From NCBI GenBank assembly GCA_041658605.1, contig JBAZZU010000035.1, positions 1 through 20,267 on the forward strand: a DNA stretch of 20,267 bases, written 5' to 3'. Position numbers and translations under genes: made by a program. The DNA is from JBAZWE01 sp041658605 (lineage in GTDB: Bacteria; Actinomycetota; Thermoleophilia; BMS3ABIN01). Shown piece by piece: positions 6,152-12,519 of this stretch. Below the pieces are notes generated by a model. It saw nothing but the letters and a program-made list of their open reading frames with translations, made no database searches and was not told where the DNA came from. Position 1 is the stretch's first letter. Every line of letters begins with the position of its first letter.

Positions 6152-6895
6152 TTGGGGCAACCAGGAAATGCGGCCGCAGGTGAACGCCTGCAGAAGTATC
6201 TGGCGCGGGCCGGCATCGCTTCGCGGCGCAAATGCGAGGAATTGATCCTCGCGGGCCGGGTGAAGGTCAACGGCGCCACCGTCACCGAGCACGGCGCACG
6301 GGTTTTTCCGGGTGACGAAGTCGTTCTCGACGGTGAGCCGGTGCTGCCCGAGTCCCTGGAGTACTACCTTTTAAACAAGCCGGCCGGCGTAGTCAGCGCC
6401 GTCAGCGACGAGCGCTACGAAACCGTTGTCAGCCTGGTTCCCGCCAATGCCCGGCTCTTTCCCGTCGGTCGGCTGGACATGGACACTACAGGCCTGCTCC
6501 TCCTGACCAATGACGGCCCCCTGGCCAACGGTTTGATGCATCCCCGCTTCGAGGTTGATAAAGTATATCGGGTAGAGGTTCGCGGTGAAGTGTCACCAGC
6601 GGTGCTGAGGCGATTACGTGGCGGGGTGGAGCTTGAGGATGGCGTCACCTCTCCGGCCGATGTGCAGGTTGCCGGAAGTAACAGGAACGGCGACATCCTC
6701 AAGATAACGATCCACGAGGGCCGCAAGCGCCAGGTGCGCCGCATGATGCAGGTTACGGGTAATCATGTTATGAAGCTGCACAGGGAAAAATATGCGATTC
6801 TGACCGACGATGGTCTTGAGCCTGGCGATTTCAGGTCTCTGACTGAAGAGGAAGTCCTGGCGTTGAAAAAACTGGCATCTGGAGGATCAGAATGA
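6152..6895 (+). CDS. rluB: 23S rRNA pseudouridine synthase, RsuA/RluB family
   Basis: This 247-residue enzyme converts specific uridines of rRNA to pseudouridine. Residues 11-60 form an S4 RNA-binding domain (ERLQKYLARAGIASRRKCEELILAGRVKVNG). The catalytic domain has LNKPAGVVSA, the active-site motif GRLDMDTTGLLLLTNDG with nucleophile Asp109, and EGRKRQVRRMM near the end. These place it in the RsuA/RluB/E/F group; the position downstream of scpAB favours the RluB type common in Gram-positive bacteria. The TTG at 6152 is the only reasonable start, because no ATG or GTG lies in frame before the S4 domain. Its ribosome binding site is weak and the gene is 14 bases from scpB. The exact target uridine cannot be read from sequence. 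Confidence 0.93.
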   Translation: MGQPGNAAAGERLQKYLARAGIASRRKCEELILAGRVKVNGATVTEHGARVFPGDEVVLDGEPVLPESLEYYLLNKPAGVVSAVSDERYETVVSLVPANARLFPVGRLDMDTTGLLLLTNDGPLANGLMHPRFEVDKVYRVEVRGEVSPAVLRRLRGGVELEDGVTSPADVQVAGSNRNGDILKITIHEGRKRQVRRMMQVTGNHVMKLHREKYAILTDDGLEPGDFRSLTEEEVLALKKLASGGSE

Positions 6896-7281
6896 AAGAG
6901 GGCGAATGGCGGCTGGCTGCCGTCCGCGGCGCGACCACCGTTGAGGCCGACACGGCCGATCAGATCAGGGAAAGGACCGCCGAGGTCCTGGAGACGATAA
7001 TGGAACGCAACGGCATCGGCCTGGACGATATCGTGAGCATAATATTCACGGCCACGCATGACCTGGTCTCGGATTTCCCGGCGGTGGCGGCGCGTGGTAT
7101 GGGGTTGTCGGATGTGCCGTTGCTCTGCTCCCAGGAGATCCCGGTGACGGGCGGCGTCGAGAAATGCATCCGGGTGCTGGTGCACTTTTACACAATGCGA
7201 AAAAACGGACGCCGCAACGAAGATATCCGGCACGTCTATCTTCATGGCGCAAAGCAGCTGCGGACAGACCTGCCGGAATAA
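6892..7281 (+). CDS. aroH: Chorismate mutase, AroH class
   Basis: AroH converts chorismate to prephenate, the branch point to tyrosine and phenylalanine. The 129-residue protein belongs to the monofunctional trimeric class known from Bacillus subtilis. Conserved elements are VRGATTVEAD (Arg12 matching B. subtilis Arg7), CSQEIPV with Cys79 and Glu82 (matching Cys75 and Glu78), CIRVLVHF with Arg94 (matching Arg90), and DIRHVYLHGAKQLRTDL at the end. All key residues are therefore present. The ATG overlaps the rluB stop by four bases (ATGA), indicating translational coupling. The product would feed TyrA, encoded in the next operon. Confidence 0.95.
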   Translation: MKEGEWRLAAVRGATTVEADTADQIRERTAEVLETIMERNGIGLDDIVSIIFTATHDLVSDFPAVAARGMGLSDVPLLCSQEIPVTGGVEKCIRVLVHFYTMRKNGRRNEDIRHVYLHGAKQLRTDLPE

Positions 7282-7339
7282 AGCTGTCTCATTCCGCTCG
7301 CCCGGTCGTTGAAGGTTACAACTGCTCCCGAGGTAAAAA

Positions 7340-8428
7340 ATGAAATTCGTCTCTCAACTGGAAAACATCACACCATACGTCGCCGGCACGCCCATCGAGG
7401 TCGTGGCGAAGCGTTACGGCCTCGAGAAGGTCATCAAACTTGCTTCAAACGAATCGCCGCTGCCGCCGTTTCCCGAGGTCCTCGACGTAATCACGGAGAA
7501 ATTTCCTGACCTGAACCGCTATCCCGACTCTGAGTGCCGTGACCTTCGGGCGGCGCTGGCGGAGCGCTATAACGTCACGCCGGAAGAGATCATCGCAGGC
7601 AACGGCTCCTGTGAGCTGCTCATCTGGCTTAGCCTGATAATGCTGGAACCGGGGACCGAGGCAGTCTTTTCCGATCCGACCTTCCTGGTCTACGAGGAAG
7701 TCACATTGGGGCGAGGCGCCACGCCTGTGAAAGTCCCCCTGAAGGAATTCGCTAACGATCTCGACGCCATGGCGGCTGCGGTCAACGAAAAGACGCGCAT
7801 CGTCTTCCTTACCAATCCGCACAATCCCACCGGCGCATATCTGCCCGCAGCCGATATCGCGGCATTTGCAGAAGGACTTCCGGGTGACTGCCTTCTGGTT
7901 CTCGACGAGGCATACAACGAGTATGTCGAGGAGCCTGACTCCCAGGCCGGCATCGATCTTTTCCGCCGGATGGATAACGTTGTGCTCACAAGGACTTTCT
8001 CCAAGATATACGGCCTGTGCGGCCTGCGGGTCGGTTACGGCCTCTGTCCGCGTCCGGTACGCGAGGCTATCGACAAGGTGAGGCAACCTTTCAACGTCAA
8101 CATGCTGGCCCAGGCGGCCGCGCTCAAGGCGCTCAGCCTCGAGAGCAGGCTGGCGGAACGACGCGCCCAGACACACGCTGGACGGCGCCAGCTCTACGAG
8201 GGATTCGAGCGGCTGGGAATCAAATATATAAAAACGCAGAGTAATTTCATGCTTGTGGATGTCAGCGGCCTGACCGTCGCCGCCGCCGACGTGCCGGAGA
8301 AGCTCGCACGCCTGGGGGTCATCGTACGCCCCGGACGCCCGCTGGCCTGTCCGGGCTATATCCGCGTCAGCGTCGGAACTTCGGAAGAAAATGAATTGTT
8401 CCTGCAAATGCTCAATGATTTACGATAA
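7340..8428 (+). CDS. hisC: Histidinol-phosphate / aromatic aminotransferase (HisC family)
   Basis: This 362-residue PLP enzyme belongs to the class I/II aminotransferases, HisC subgroup. Visible signatures are KLASNESPLPP, the NPHNPTGAYL pocket, LVLDEAYNEYVE, and the Schiff-base lysine Lys222 in TRTFSKIYGLCGLRVGYG. HisC proteins transaminate histidinol phosphate, and several also act on phenylpyruvate and 4-hydroxyphenylpyruvate. No other his gene is in the window, while chorismate mutase lies directly upstream and prephenate dehydrogenase downstream, so a role as the tyrosine/phenylalanine aminotransferase is likely, alone or as a second activity. GAGGT at 7329-7333 is the ribosome binding site. 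The gene is last in its operon and is followed by a strong terminator. Confidence 0.93.
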   Translation: MKFVSQLENITPYVAGTPIEVVAKRYGLEKVIKLASNESPLPPFPEVLDVITEKFPDLNRYPDSECRDLRAALAERYNVTPEEIIAGNGSCELLIWLSLIMLEPGTEAVFSDPTFLVYEEVTLGRGATPVKVPLKEFANDLDAMAAAVNEKTRIVFLTNPHNPTGAYLPAADIAAFAEGLPGDCLLVLDEAYNEYVEEPDSQAGIDLFRRMDNVVLTRTFSKIYGLCGLRVGYGLCPRPVREAIDKVRQPFNVNMLAQAAALKALSLESRLAERRAQTHAGRRQLYEGFERLGIKYIKTQSNFMLVDVSGLTVAAADVPEKLARLGVIVRPGRPLACPGYIRVSVGTSEENELFLQMLNDLR

Positions 8429-8445
8429 CGGATTTCAAAACCATT

Positions 8446-8500
8446 GCCCTGGAAGCAGGGCTTAAAGGGGAAGACCCCGCGCCGCGGGGTCTTTTTATTT
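8446..8500 (+). terminator. Intrinsic terminator after hisC, with small hairpin in front
   Basis: AAGACCCCGC (8471-8480) and GCGGGGTCTT (8484-8493) form a perfect 10-bp stem with a GCC loop, followed by a T-rich run to 8500. A smaller hairpin, GCCCTG-GAAG-CAGGGC (8446-8461), precedes it. This ends the trpS-hisC operon. On the minus strand the same stem is followed by only a short T-run, so it mainly serves the plus strand. Confidence 0.93.
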
Positions 8501-8572
8501 CTGTGATATTTTCATCCAGTGAGGCTGAAGCCACTCAGCTTCGGGAATTATGGCTGAATGTGATACTGGCTT

Positions 8573-9613
8573 TTAATGACGCATGAGACTGTCATGTAAG
8601 ACCGTCGCTTCAGGCTCTTCGCTGCTGTGAGAATCCTCGTGCGGCGTCTCAGAGTGCGGCGGATCGGAAGAAGGCGTCTCAGAGTGCGGCGGCTCGGAAG
8701 AGGGCGGATCCTGGTGCGGAGGTTCAGAAGTCCCGCCGCTGGTGCCCGGGTCATGGTTTTCTACGGCCCCACCTGAATCACCGCTGTGAGTTTCGATGCC
8801 GCCGTTCGTACTGCCTGGCATATCCATCGAGTCGTCGTTCTCAGTAGTTCCTGAAGATGCTCCCGTCCCGGGGCCGTAGGTGTCCCTGTCAGATTCATCA
8901 GCAGCCTCCCTGACTGAATCGCGCAACTCGTCAGGAATCCTGTCCTTGATATCGGCGACGACTTTGCCCAGGCGTTCGCGCGTGGAGCGGATCATCTGTT
9001 CGATCTCGCTGCCGTCTTCACCTTCGTTGACTGCTTCTTCCAACAGCCCCGTCGCATTGTCCATGTGGTTGTCGAACCTTGACATCAGGTCGGGAATATA
9101 TTCAGGTTTGCCGGCGGCAGCCATGCGTTCCGTCTCATCCAGCCGTTCGTTGGCGTGCGCGATCTCCACCCTGGCTTTATCGAGCTTCTGAATTGTCAGA
9201 GCCGTGCGGGCGTTTTCCAGGCTCTGCTCCAGCGGGTAGATCAGACTGTCAGGATCTGCGCTTGTGGCTGCCAGCGCGGTCCCGGCGGAAAGCAGAAATA
9301 TCAGGCCGGCGCCCAGCGCAACCGGGCGCAGAAATACCTGGCGGCCGAAAAGACGGGTGCGAAGCGGATGCTCTTTCATCGATGCGTTCCTGCGCGCCAT
9401 CGCCCTGGAAATGATTATTTCACGAGTGGCTGCGCTGGCGGCATCGGGCATATCTGTCTTCAGGGCAGCGCGGCTCATCTGCGCAACATCGAGCAGCGGC
9501 CTCAGGTCAGCCTCGATTTGTGGATACCTGGAGCAGCAGGAATCAATGGTATCGCGTCCCGCGAGTACCGACTCAATACATTCATCGAGTATGTTTTCCA
9601 GTTGCTCAGTCAT
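8573..9613 (-). CDS. Membrane-anchored DUF5667 protein, probable anti-sigma partner
   Basis: The 346-residue protein has four parts. Residues 1-90 are cytoplasmic and begin with LENILDECIESVLAGRDTIDSCCSRYP, a helical segment common in proteins paired with ECF sigma factors. Residues about 94-116 are a single membrane helix. Residues about 118-215 form a DUF5667 domain (ADPDSLIYPLEQSLENARTALTIQKLDKARVEIAHANERLDE). The rest is a low-complexity tail rich in Ser, Pro, Gly, His and Glu with SEPPHSETP-type repeats. The start is 20 bases after the sigma gene's stop, with a GAGAG-type ribosome binding site, so the two are co-transcribed. The position after an ECF sigma gene and the single-pass topology suggest an anti-sigma factor; this is inferred. 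The tail would lie outside the membrane. Confidence 0.8.
   Translation of the reverse strand: MTEQLENILDECIESVLAGRDTIDSCCSRYPQIEADLRPLLDVAQMSRAALKTDMPDAASAATREIIISRAMARRNASMKEHPLRTRLFGRQVFLRPVALGAGLIFLLSAGTALAATSADPDSLIYPLEQSLENARTALTIQKLDKARVEIAHANERLDETERMAAAGKPEYIPDLMSRFDNHMDNATGLLEEAVNEGEDGSEIEQMIRSTRERLGKVVADIKDRIPDELRDSVREAADESDRDTYGPGTGASSGTTENDDSMDMPGSTNGGIETHSGDSGGAVENHDPGTSGGTSEPPHQDPPSSEPPHSETPSSDPPHSETPHEDSHSSEEPEATVLHDSLMRH
8644..8730. repeat. 30-base tandem repeat inside the DUF5667 gene
   Basis: Two near-identical 30-base units begin at 8644 and 8674 (both open GCGTCTCAGAGTGCGGCGG) and a diverged third runs from 8704. They encode ten-residue units of the PPHSETP/SSDPPHSETP type in the protein tail. 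The repeat keeps the reading frame, so unit number can change without breaking the protein. Confidence 0.75.
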
Positions 9614-9632
9614 CGTATCTCTCGTTCTGCTT

Positions 9633-10199
9633 TCACTTATCCCTGTACCGCTCTTCTTCCATGAATTTTCTCAACGAGATCAAAGCCCTGTGCTGCAGCG
9701 CCTTGACCGCGCCTTCATTCTTGGATACGACATCACCGACCTGCCGGTTGCTTAAGTTTGCCAGCAGTTTCAGCAGGACAACCTGCTGCTGATCTTCAGA
9801 TAGCGTTCCTATGGCTGCCAAAAGCTTCCTTTCATCCTCGGCCGTCTCGGCCTGCCCCTCCACGTTTTCCCTGGCCGGCAATTCCAGAATCTCGTCCGTG
9901 ATGGTTATTTCTCTCGACTTGCGTCCCCGCCGGCGAAAAAAGTCCAGTACATCGTTCCGGGCTATTCGAAACAGCCACGCCGAGAAACCCGCGCCCTGCC
10001 ATGTAAAGCCCTCGATCTTCTCGAGAACATCCAGAAAGACCCCTGCTGTGATGTCCTCCGCGTCCGCCGGCGTGCCGACCTGGTGGAGTACATAGGCATA
10101 GACCTTGTCATGGTAACGGTCGTAAATCTCGCCGAACGCGTCCGCGTCTCCTTTACGGGCCCGTCTGACAAGCCGCGCCAGCTCGCGCTTCTCGGTCAA
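9633..10199 (-). CDS. RNA polymerase sigma factor, ECF (sigma-70 family)
   Basis: This 188-residue protein is an extracytoplasmic-function sigma factor. Region 2 spans about residues 22-90 (YDRYHDKVYAYVLHQVGTPADAEDITAGVFLDVLEKI, then FSAWLFRIARNDVLDFFRRRGR), and region 4 is a helix-turn-helix at about 130-178 (LSEDQQQVVLLKLLANLSNRQVGDVVSKNEGAVKALQHRALISLRKFM). Region 3 is absent, as expected. The start is TTG at 10199, with AGGTG seven bases upstream. It directs polymerase to a small regulon, usually under control of a membrane partner, here probably the DUF5667 protein encoded downstream. It is divergent from the acidic secreted protein gene, a plausible target. Confidence 0.93.
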   Translation of the reverse strand: MTEKRELARLVRRARKGDADAFGEIYDRYHDKVYAYVLHQVGTPADAEDITAGVFLDVLEKIEGFTWQGAGFSAWLFRIARNDVLDFFRRRGRKSREITITDEILELPARENVEGQAETAEDERKLLAAIGTLSEDQQQVVLLKLLANLSNRQVGDVVSKNEGAVKALQHRALISLRKFMEEERYRDK

Positions 10200-10251
10200 A
10201 GTGATGCACCTATTTTATTTAGCGTAATACGGGGCATTTTCGATACGGGTC

Positions 10252-10280
10252 GGGAACCTCGTGATTCCGATGACAAGTCG
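10252..10280 (+). promoter_or_regulatory. Candidate ECF-type promoter for the acidic secreted protein
   Basis: GGGAAC (10252-10257) resembles the -35 element of many ECF promoters, and GTCG (10277-10280) lies 19 bases downstream, close to the usual -10 position. It points toward the secreted protein gene and would leave a leader of about 145 bases. If real, the adjacent ECF sigma factor would control the divergent gene. The remainder of 10200-10431 shows no other clear signal. Confidence 0.35.
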
Positions 10281-10431
10281 TTTTTTCTATTGATATCGCA
10301 TCAGATCGAAACATTAAAACCATGAAAAAAGAGAAGATCCTGTAAATATCTATATCGTGCGTAACTTTCTAGAGCTTAGAACGCTAGACCATTAACGGCA
10401 AGCTTAAGTGTTGCAAGAGAGGTTGGTGTTC

Positions 10432-10956
10432 ATGCTTAAAGTAAAAATATTGGCCATCGCCGTAGTCCTGCTCCTTGGTGTTGCAGGAGTGGCATTGGCG
10501 TCAGGCCAGGTGTCCGGTTCGGCAGGCGACAATATCAGTGTTCAGAACGGCTCCGGCGGAACGGAATCTCCCGATTCGGCATCAGACGAGCTTTCGGATG
10601 CAGCCGGAAATCAGTATGGCCCTGATACCGAAGCGGATGACGACGCCTCGGAAGACCAGTATTCCGATGACGATCAGGATGAAGCGGACGACATGGACGA
10701 CATGGATGACGAAGCCGATGACATCAACGACGACGCGGACGAGGTCGGCGACCAGGAGAACGATCATGAATCGGACCGGCATGTAAACGGGTCGGATTCC
10801 GCAAATCCTTTGACAGGCACGCAGTCTTCCGGCCATGATTCCGGTGAGAGTGATAATGAAACGCGGCATGCAGGCGCAGGTTCGGTCACAAATGCAGGAA
10901 ACACTGGAGCGACCAACCACGCTGCAAAATCCACACGACATGAAAATGACGATTAA
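10432..10956 (+). CDS. Small secreted acidic protein of unknown function
   Basis: I do not recognise this family. The 174-residue product begins with a clear signal peptide (MLKVKILAIAVVLLLGVAGVALASG, cleavage near residue 24). Residues about 60-115 are an almost continuous Asp/Glu run with DDMDDMDDEADDINDDADE-like spacing, and the C-terminal third is rich in Ser, Gly, His and Asn, ending ENDD. Such polyacidic sequence could bind calcium or other cations; this is inference. The ATG at 10432 is preferred over TTG 10408 because AGAGAGG lies at 10416-10422 and the signal peptide then starts correctly. A DEL-x-D...AA...YGP-x-T pattern also appears in the neighbouring DUF5667 protein. It is divergent from the ECF sigma gene and followed by its own terminators. 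Confidence 0.7.
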   Translation: MLKVKILAIAVVLLLGVAGVALASGQVSGSAGDNISVQNGSGGTESPDSASDELSDAAGNQYGPDTEADDDASEDQYSDDDQDEADDMDDMDDEADDINDDADEVGDQENDHESDRHVNGSDSANPLTGTQSSGHDSGESDNETRHAGAGSVTNAGNTGATNHAAKSTRHENDD

Positions 10957-10999
10957 GGCTTGATGCAGAGCGGGACGGTTCGTCTTTCTGCATCCTGAA

Positions 11000-11039
11000 C
11001 CACCCGGCAGCGGCAGCTGGGGAGCTGTCTGCCGGGTGG
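11000..11039 (+). terminator. Long hairpin after the acidic protein gene
   Basis: CCACCCGGCAG (11000-11010) pairs perfectly with CTGCCGGGTGG (11029-11039), with an inner CAGCT-GGGG-AGCTG stem. No T-run follows, so on its own it may stabilise the 3' end of the transcript or act as a regulatory hairpin; the true terminator lies ten bases further on. Confidence 0.65.
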
Positions 11040-11048
11040 CTGAGTTTG

Positions 11049-11082
11049 ATCCCCCGGGACCCCTTTCCCGGGGGATTTTTTT
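11049..11082 (+). terminator. Intrinsic terminator
   Basis: ATCCCCCGGGA (11049-11059) and TCCCGGGGGAT (11066-11076) make a perfect 11-bp stem with a CCCCTT loop, followed directly by seven T residues (11076-11082). It ends the acidic protein transcript and isolates the downstream aroF leader. Confidence 0.95.
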
Positions 11083-11140
11083 CGCCCGCGGCGGACTATA
11101 TTAATTTCTGGAATCCAGGTTTAATAAATCCATGACAGGG

Positions 11141-11146
11141 TATAAT
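11141..11146 (+). promoter_or_regulatory. Candidate -10 box of the aroF operon promoter
   Basis: A consensus TATAAT lies at 11141-11146, between the terminator at 11082 and the structured leader. The -35 region is poor, with only GGTTTA-like bases at the right distance, so an activator or other recognition may be needed. Transcription would begin near 11153 and produce a leader of about 317 bases before the aroF ATG at 11470. Confidence 0.55.
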
Positions 11147-11169
11147 CCCACTAGATCACTCAACGATGA

Positions 11170-11230
11170 GATCAAATTAAGATCAGAGTAGATTGAAACA
11201 GATCGAAAAAGATCGAAAAAGATCAAGTCG
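11170..11230 (+). repeat. Ten-base GATC-containing repeat array
   Basis: Six units of 10-11 bases each start with GATC or GATT, at 11170, 11181, 11191 (GATT), 11201, 11211 and 11221, followed by A-rich bases (GATCGAAAAA is the clearest unit, twice in a row). More GATC sites lie at 11154, 11261 and 11269. The period matches one DNA helical turn. The array sits in the loop between the CTCAACGA and TCGTTGAG arms. Confidence 0.8.
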
Positions 11231-11406
11231 TTGAGGGACAAGAGCCCCAAGGAGTCAAAGGATCAAGGGATCCAGCAAGGAAGAGGCGGAAGGAAAGCCT
11301 CGGGTAGTGAAAACTACAGGCTGGAAACCGGAAATCTGAAGGTTTCTTGGGGCTTCGTTATACCCTCGTTTTTCCTTCCGCCGCCAGAATGATAGAATTA
11401 CAGGCT

Positions 11407-11440
11407 GTCGGTGCCTTATGGCTTCCGACTTTTCCTTTTT
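11407..11440 (+). terminator. Attenuator-type intrinsic terminator before aroF
   Basis: GTCGG (11407-11411) pairs with CCGAC (11425-11429), and inside it GCC (11413-11415) pairs with GGC (11420-11422) around a TTAT loop. The run TTTTCCTTTTT (11430-11440) follows. The hairpin ends 13 bases before the aroF ribosome binding site GGAGGT (11454-11459), so it can stop transcription before the operon. The internal loop and the interrupted T-run make it a moderate terminator, as expected of a regulated one. Confidence 0.65.
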
Positions 11441-11469
11441 GACCATAACCTGGTGGAGGTAATACCGCG

Positions 11470-12486
11470 ATGATGATAGTCATGAAAACCGATGCGACCG
11501 AGGAGCAGATCCAGCATGTTGTAAGCAGGCTGGAGAGTGTCGGCGCCAAAGCGCATGTCTCCAAAGGTGAGATAGTGACGATCATCGGAGCCATCGGAGA
11601 CCGGGAGCAGATTTCCGCCCTGCCGCTGGATGCCATGGCCGGTGTCGACAAGGTCATGCCGATTCTCAAGCCTTACAAACTGGCCAGCCGCCAGGCACAT
11701 CCTGAGGACACAGTCGTACAGGTTCGCGACCGCGCGCTGGGCGGCAATAACTTCGCGTTGATCGCCGGGCCGTGCTCGGTGGAGAGCGAAGACCAGTACA
11801 TGACCGCGGCAAGACAGGCAAGGGATGCCGGCGCTACAATGCTCCGCGGCGGCGCTTTCAAACCCAGGACTTCGCCTTACAGTTTTCAGGGAATGGGTGA
11901 GGAAGGGCTGAAGATCATGGCCGCCGCCCGCGAGGAGACCGGGCTTCCCATTGTGACCGAGCTGATGGACCCGCGCGATGTTGAGGTAGTGCTGAAGTAC
12001 GCCGACGTCATCCAGATCGGCACCCGCAACATGCAGAACTTCCAGCTGCTTTCCGAGGTAGGCAAGGTAGAGCGGCCGGTGCTGCTCAAGCGCGGCATGA
12101 GCGCCACGATCGAAGAGCTGCTCATGGCGGCGGAATATGTTTTAAAAGAAGGCAACTCCGACGTCATCCTCTGCGAGCGCGGTATCCGCACGTTTGAGAC
12201 CGCGACCCGCTTCACGCTCGACATCTCGGCCATCCCCATCATCAAGAAGCAGAGTCACCTGCCGATCATTGTCGATCCCAGTCATTCCGCCGGCAAGCGT
12301 GAACTGGTCCTGCCGCTTTCACTGGCCTCGGTTGCCGTGGGCGCCGACGGGCTGATCGTGGAGATGCATCCTGCGCCTGAGGAAGCACTCTGTGACGGTT
12401 CGCAGTCGCTGCCTTCGGATGAGTTCATGGCCTATGCGGCCGAGGTTCGCCGCTACGTGGAGATGACGGGCAAACAGATTTCCTAA
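11470..12486 (+). CDS. aroF: 3-deoxy-7-phosphoheptulonate (DAHP) synthase, type I-beta
   Basis: This enzyme joins phosphoenolpyruvate and erythrose 4-phosphate in the first step of the shikimate pathway. The 338-residue protein has an N-terminal ferredoxin-like domain (residues 1-68) like that of the Thermotoga enzyme, where it mediates feedback inhibition by tyrosine/phenylalanine. The barrel follows, with metal-ligand Cys102 in IAGPCSVES, LRGGAFKPRTSPYSFQG, TELMDPRDVE, IQIGTRNMQNFQLL, LLKRGMSATIEE, CERGIRTFE and VDPSHSAGKR. The start at 11470 has GGAGGT ten bases upstream; a second in-frame ATG (residue 2) is adjacent. It heads the aroF-tyrA-aroA-cmk-ispH operon, behind a structured leader and terminator. 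Feedback control by aromatic amino acids is likely from the domain, but which one cannot be read. Confidence 0.97.
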   Translation: MMIVMKTDATEEQIQHVVSRLESVGAKAHVSKGEIVTIIGAIGDREQISALPLDAMAGVDKVMPILKPYKLASRQAHPEDTVVQVRDRALGGNNFALIAGPCSVESEDQYMTAARQARDAGATMLRGGAFKPRTSPYSFQGMGEEGLKIMAAAREETGLPIVTELMDPRDVEVVLKYADVIQIGTRNMQNFQLLSEVGKVERPVLLKRGMSATIEELLMAAEYVLKEGNSDVILCERGIRTFETATRFTLDISAIPIIKKQSHLPIIVDPSHSAGKRELVLPLSLASVAVGADGLIVEMHPAPEEALCDGSQSLPSDEFMAYAAEVRRYVEMTGKQIS

Positions 12487-12519
12487 GGGAAGAAGGGAAG
12501 GCAGCCGCCAGGTTCAGCC

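Larger units (their letters stand above)
11153..11440 (+). ncRNA. Structured 5' leader RNA of the aroF operon (candidate cis-regulator)
   Basis: Several exact helices are visible in order. CTCAACGA (11159-11166) pairs with TCGTTGAG (11228-11235) and encloses an A-rich repeat array. AGCCCCAAG (11243-11251) pairs with CTTGGGGCT (11346-11354) and closes a junction of three hairpins: GGATC-AAGG-GATCC (11260-11273); AGCCT/AGGCT plus GTAGT-GAAA-ACTAC with a CGG bulge (11296-11322); and GAAACC/GGTTTC (11324-11346). A competing helix exists: GGCGGAAGGAAA (11285-11296) with TTTCCTTCCGCC (11371-11382), 12 perfect pairs, extended by GGGTA (11302-11306) with TACCC (11361-11365). It crosses the closing helix and breaks the GAAA hairpin, so the RNA can fold two ways or form a pseudoknot. 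A terminator follows just before the aroF ribosome binding site. It matches no riboswitch or T-box that I recognise. Helices are seen; ligand and mechanism are not known. Confidence 0.7.

Noticed and set aside
7445..8407. A 320-residue open frame on the minus strand, opposite hisC
   Set aside because: It mirrors a well-supported hisC with all catalytic motifs; long antisense frames are common in GC-rich genes, and its translation shows no family resemblance.
11285..11330. Resemblance to the RNase P P4 strand or the SRP RNA tip (GGAAGGAAAG, CGGAAGGAA)
   Set aside because: The partner conserved regions of either RNA are missing at the required distances, and these bases are explained by the 12-bp helix with 11371-11382.
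11389..11442. A 17-codon frame (MIELQAVGALWLPTFPF) as an attenuation leader peptide
   Set aside because: No ribosome binding site precedes it, it has only one Trp and two separated Phe codons, and it runs through the terminator hairpin.
11450..11469. T-box-like wording (TGGTGG...ACCGCG) just before aroF
   Set aside because: The consensus AGGGTGGNACCGCG is broken by an insertion, it follows rather than precedes the terminator, and no Stem I features are seen; the GGAGGT inside is the ribosome binding site.
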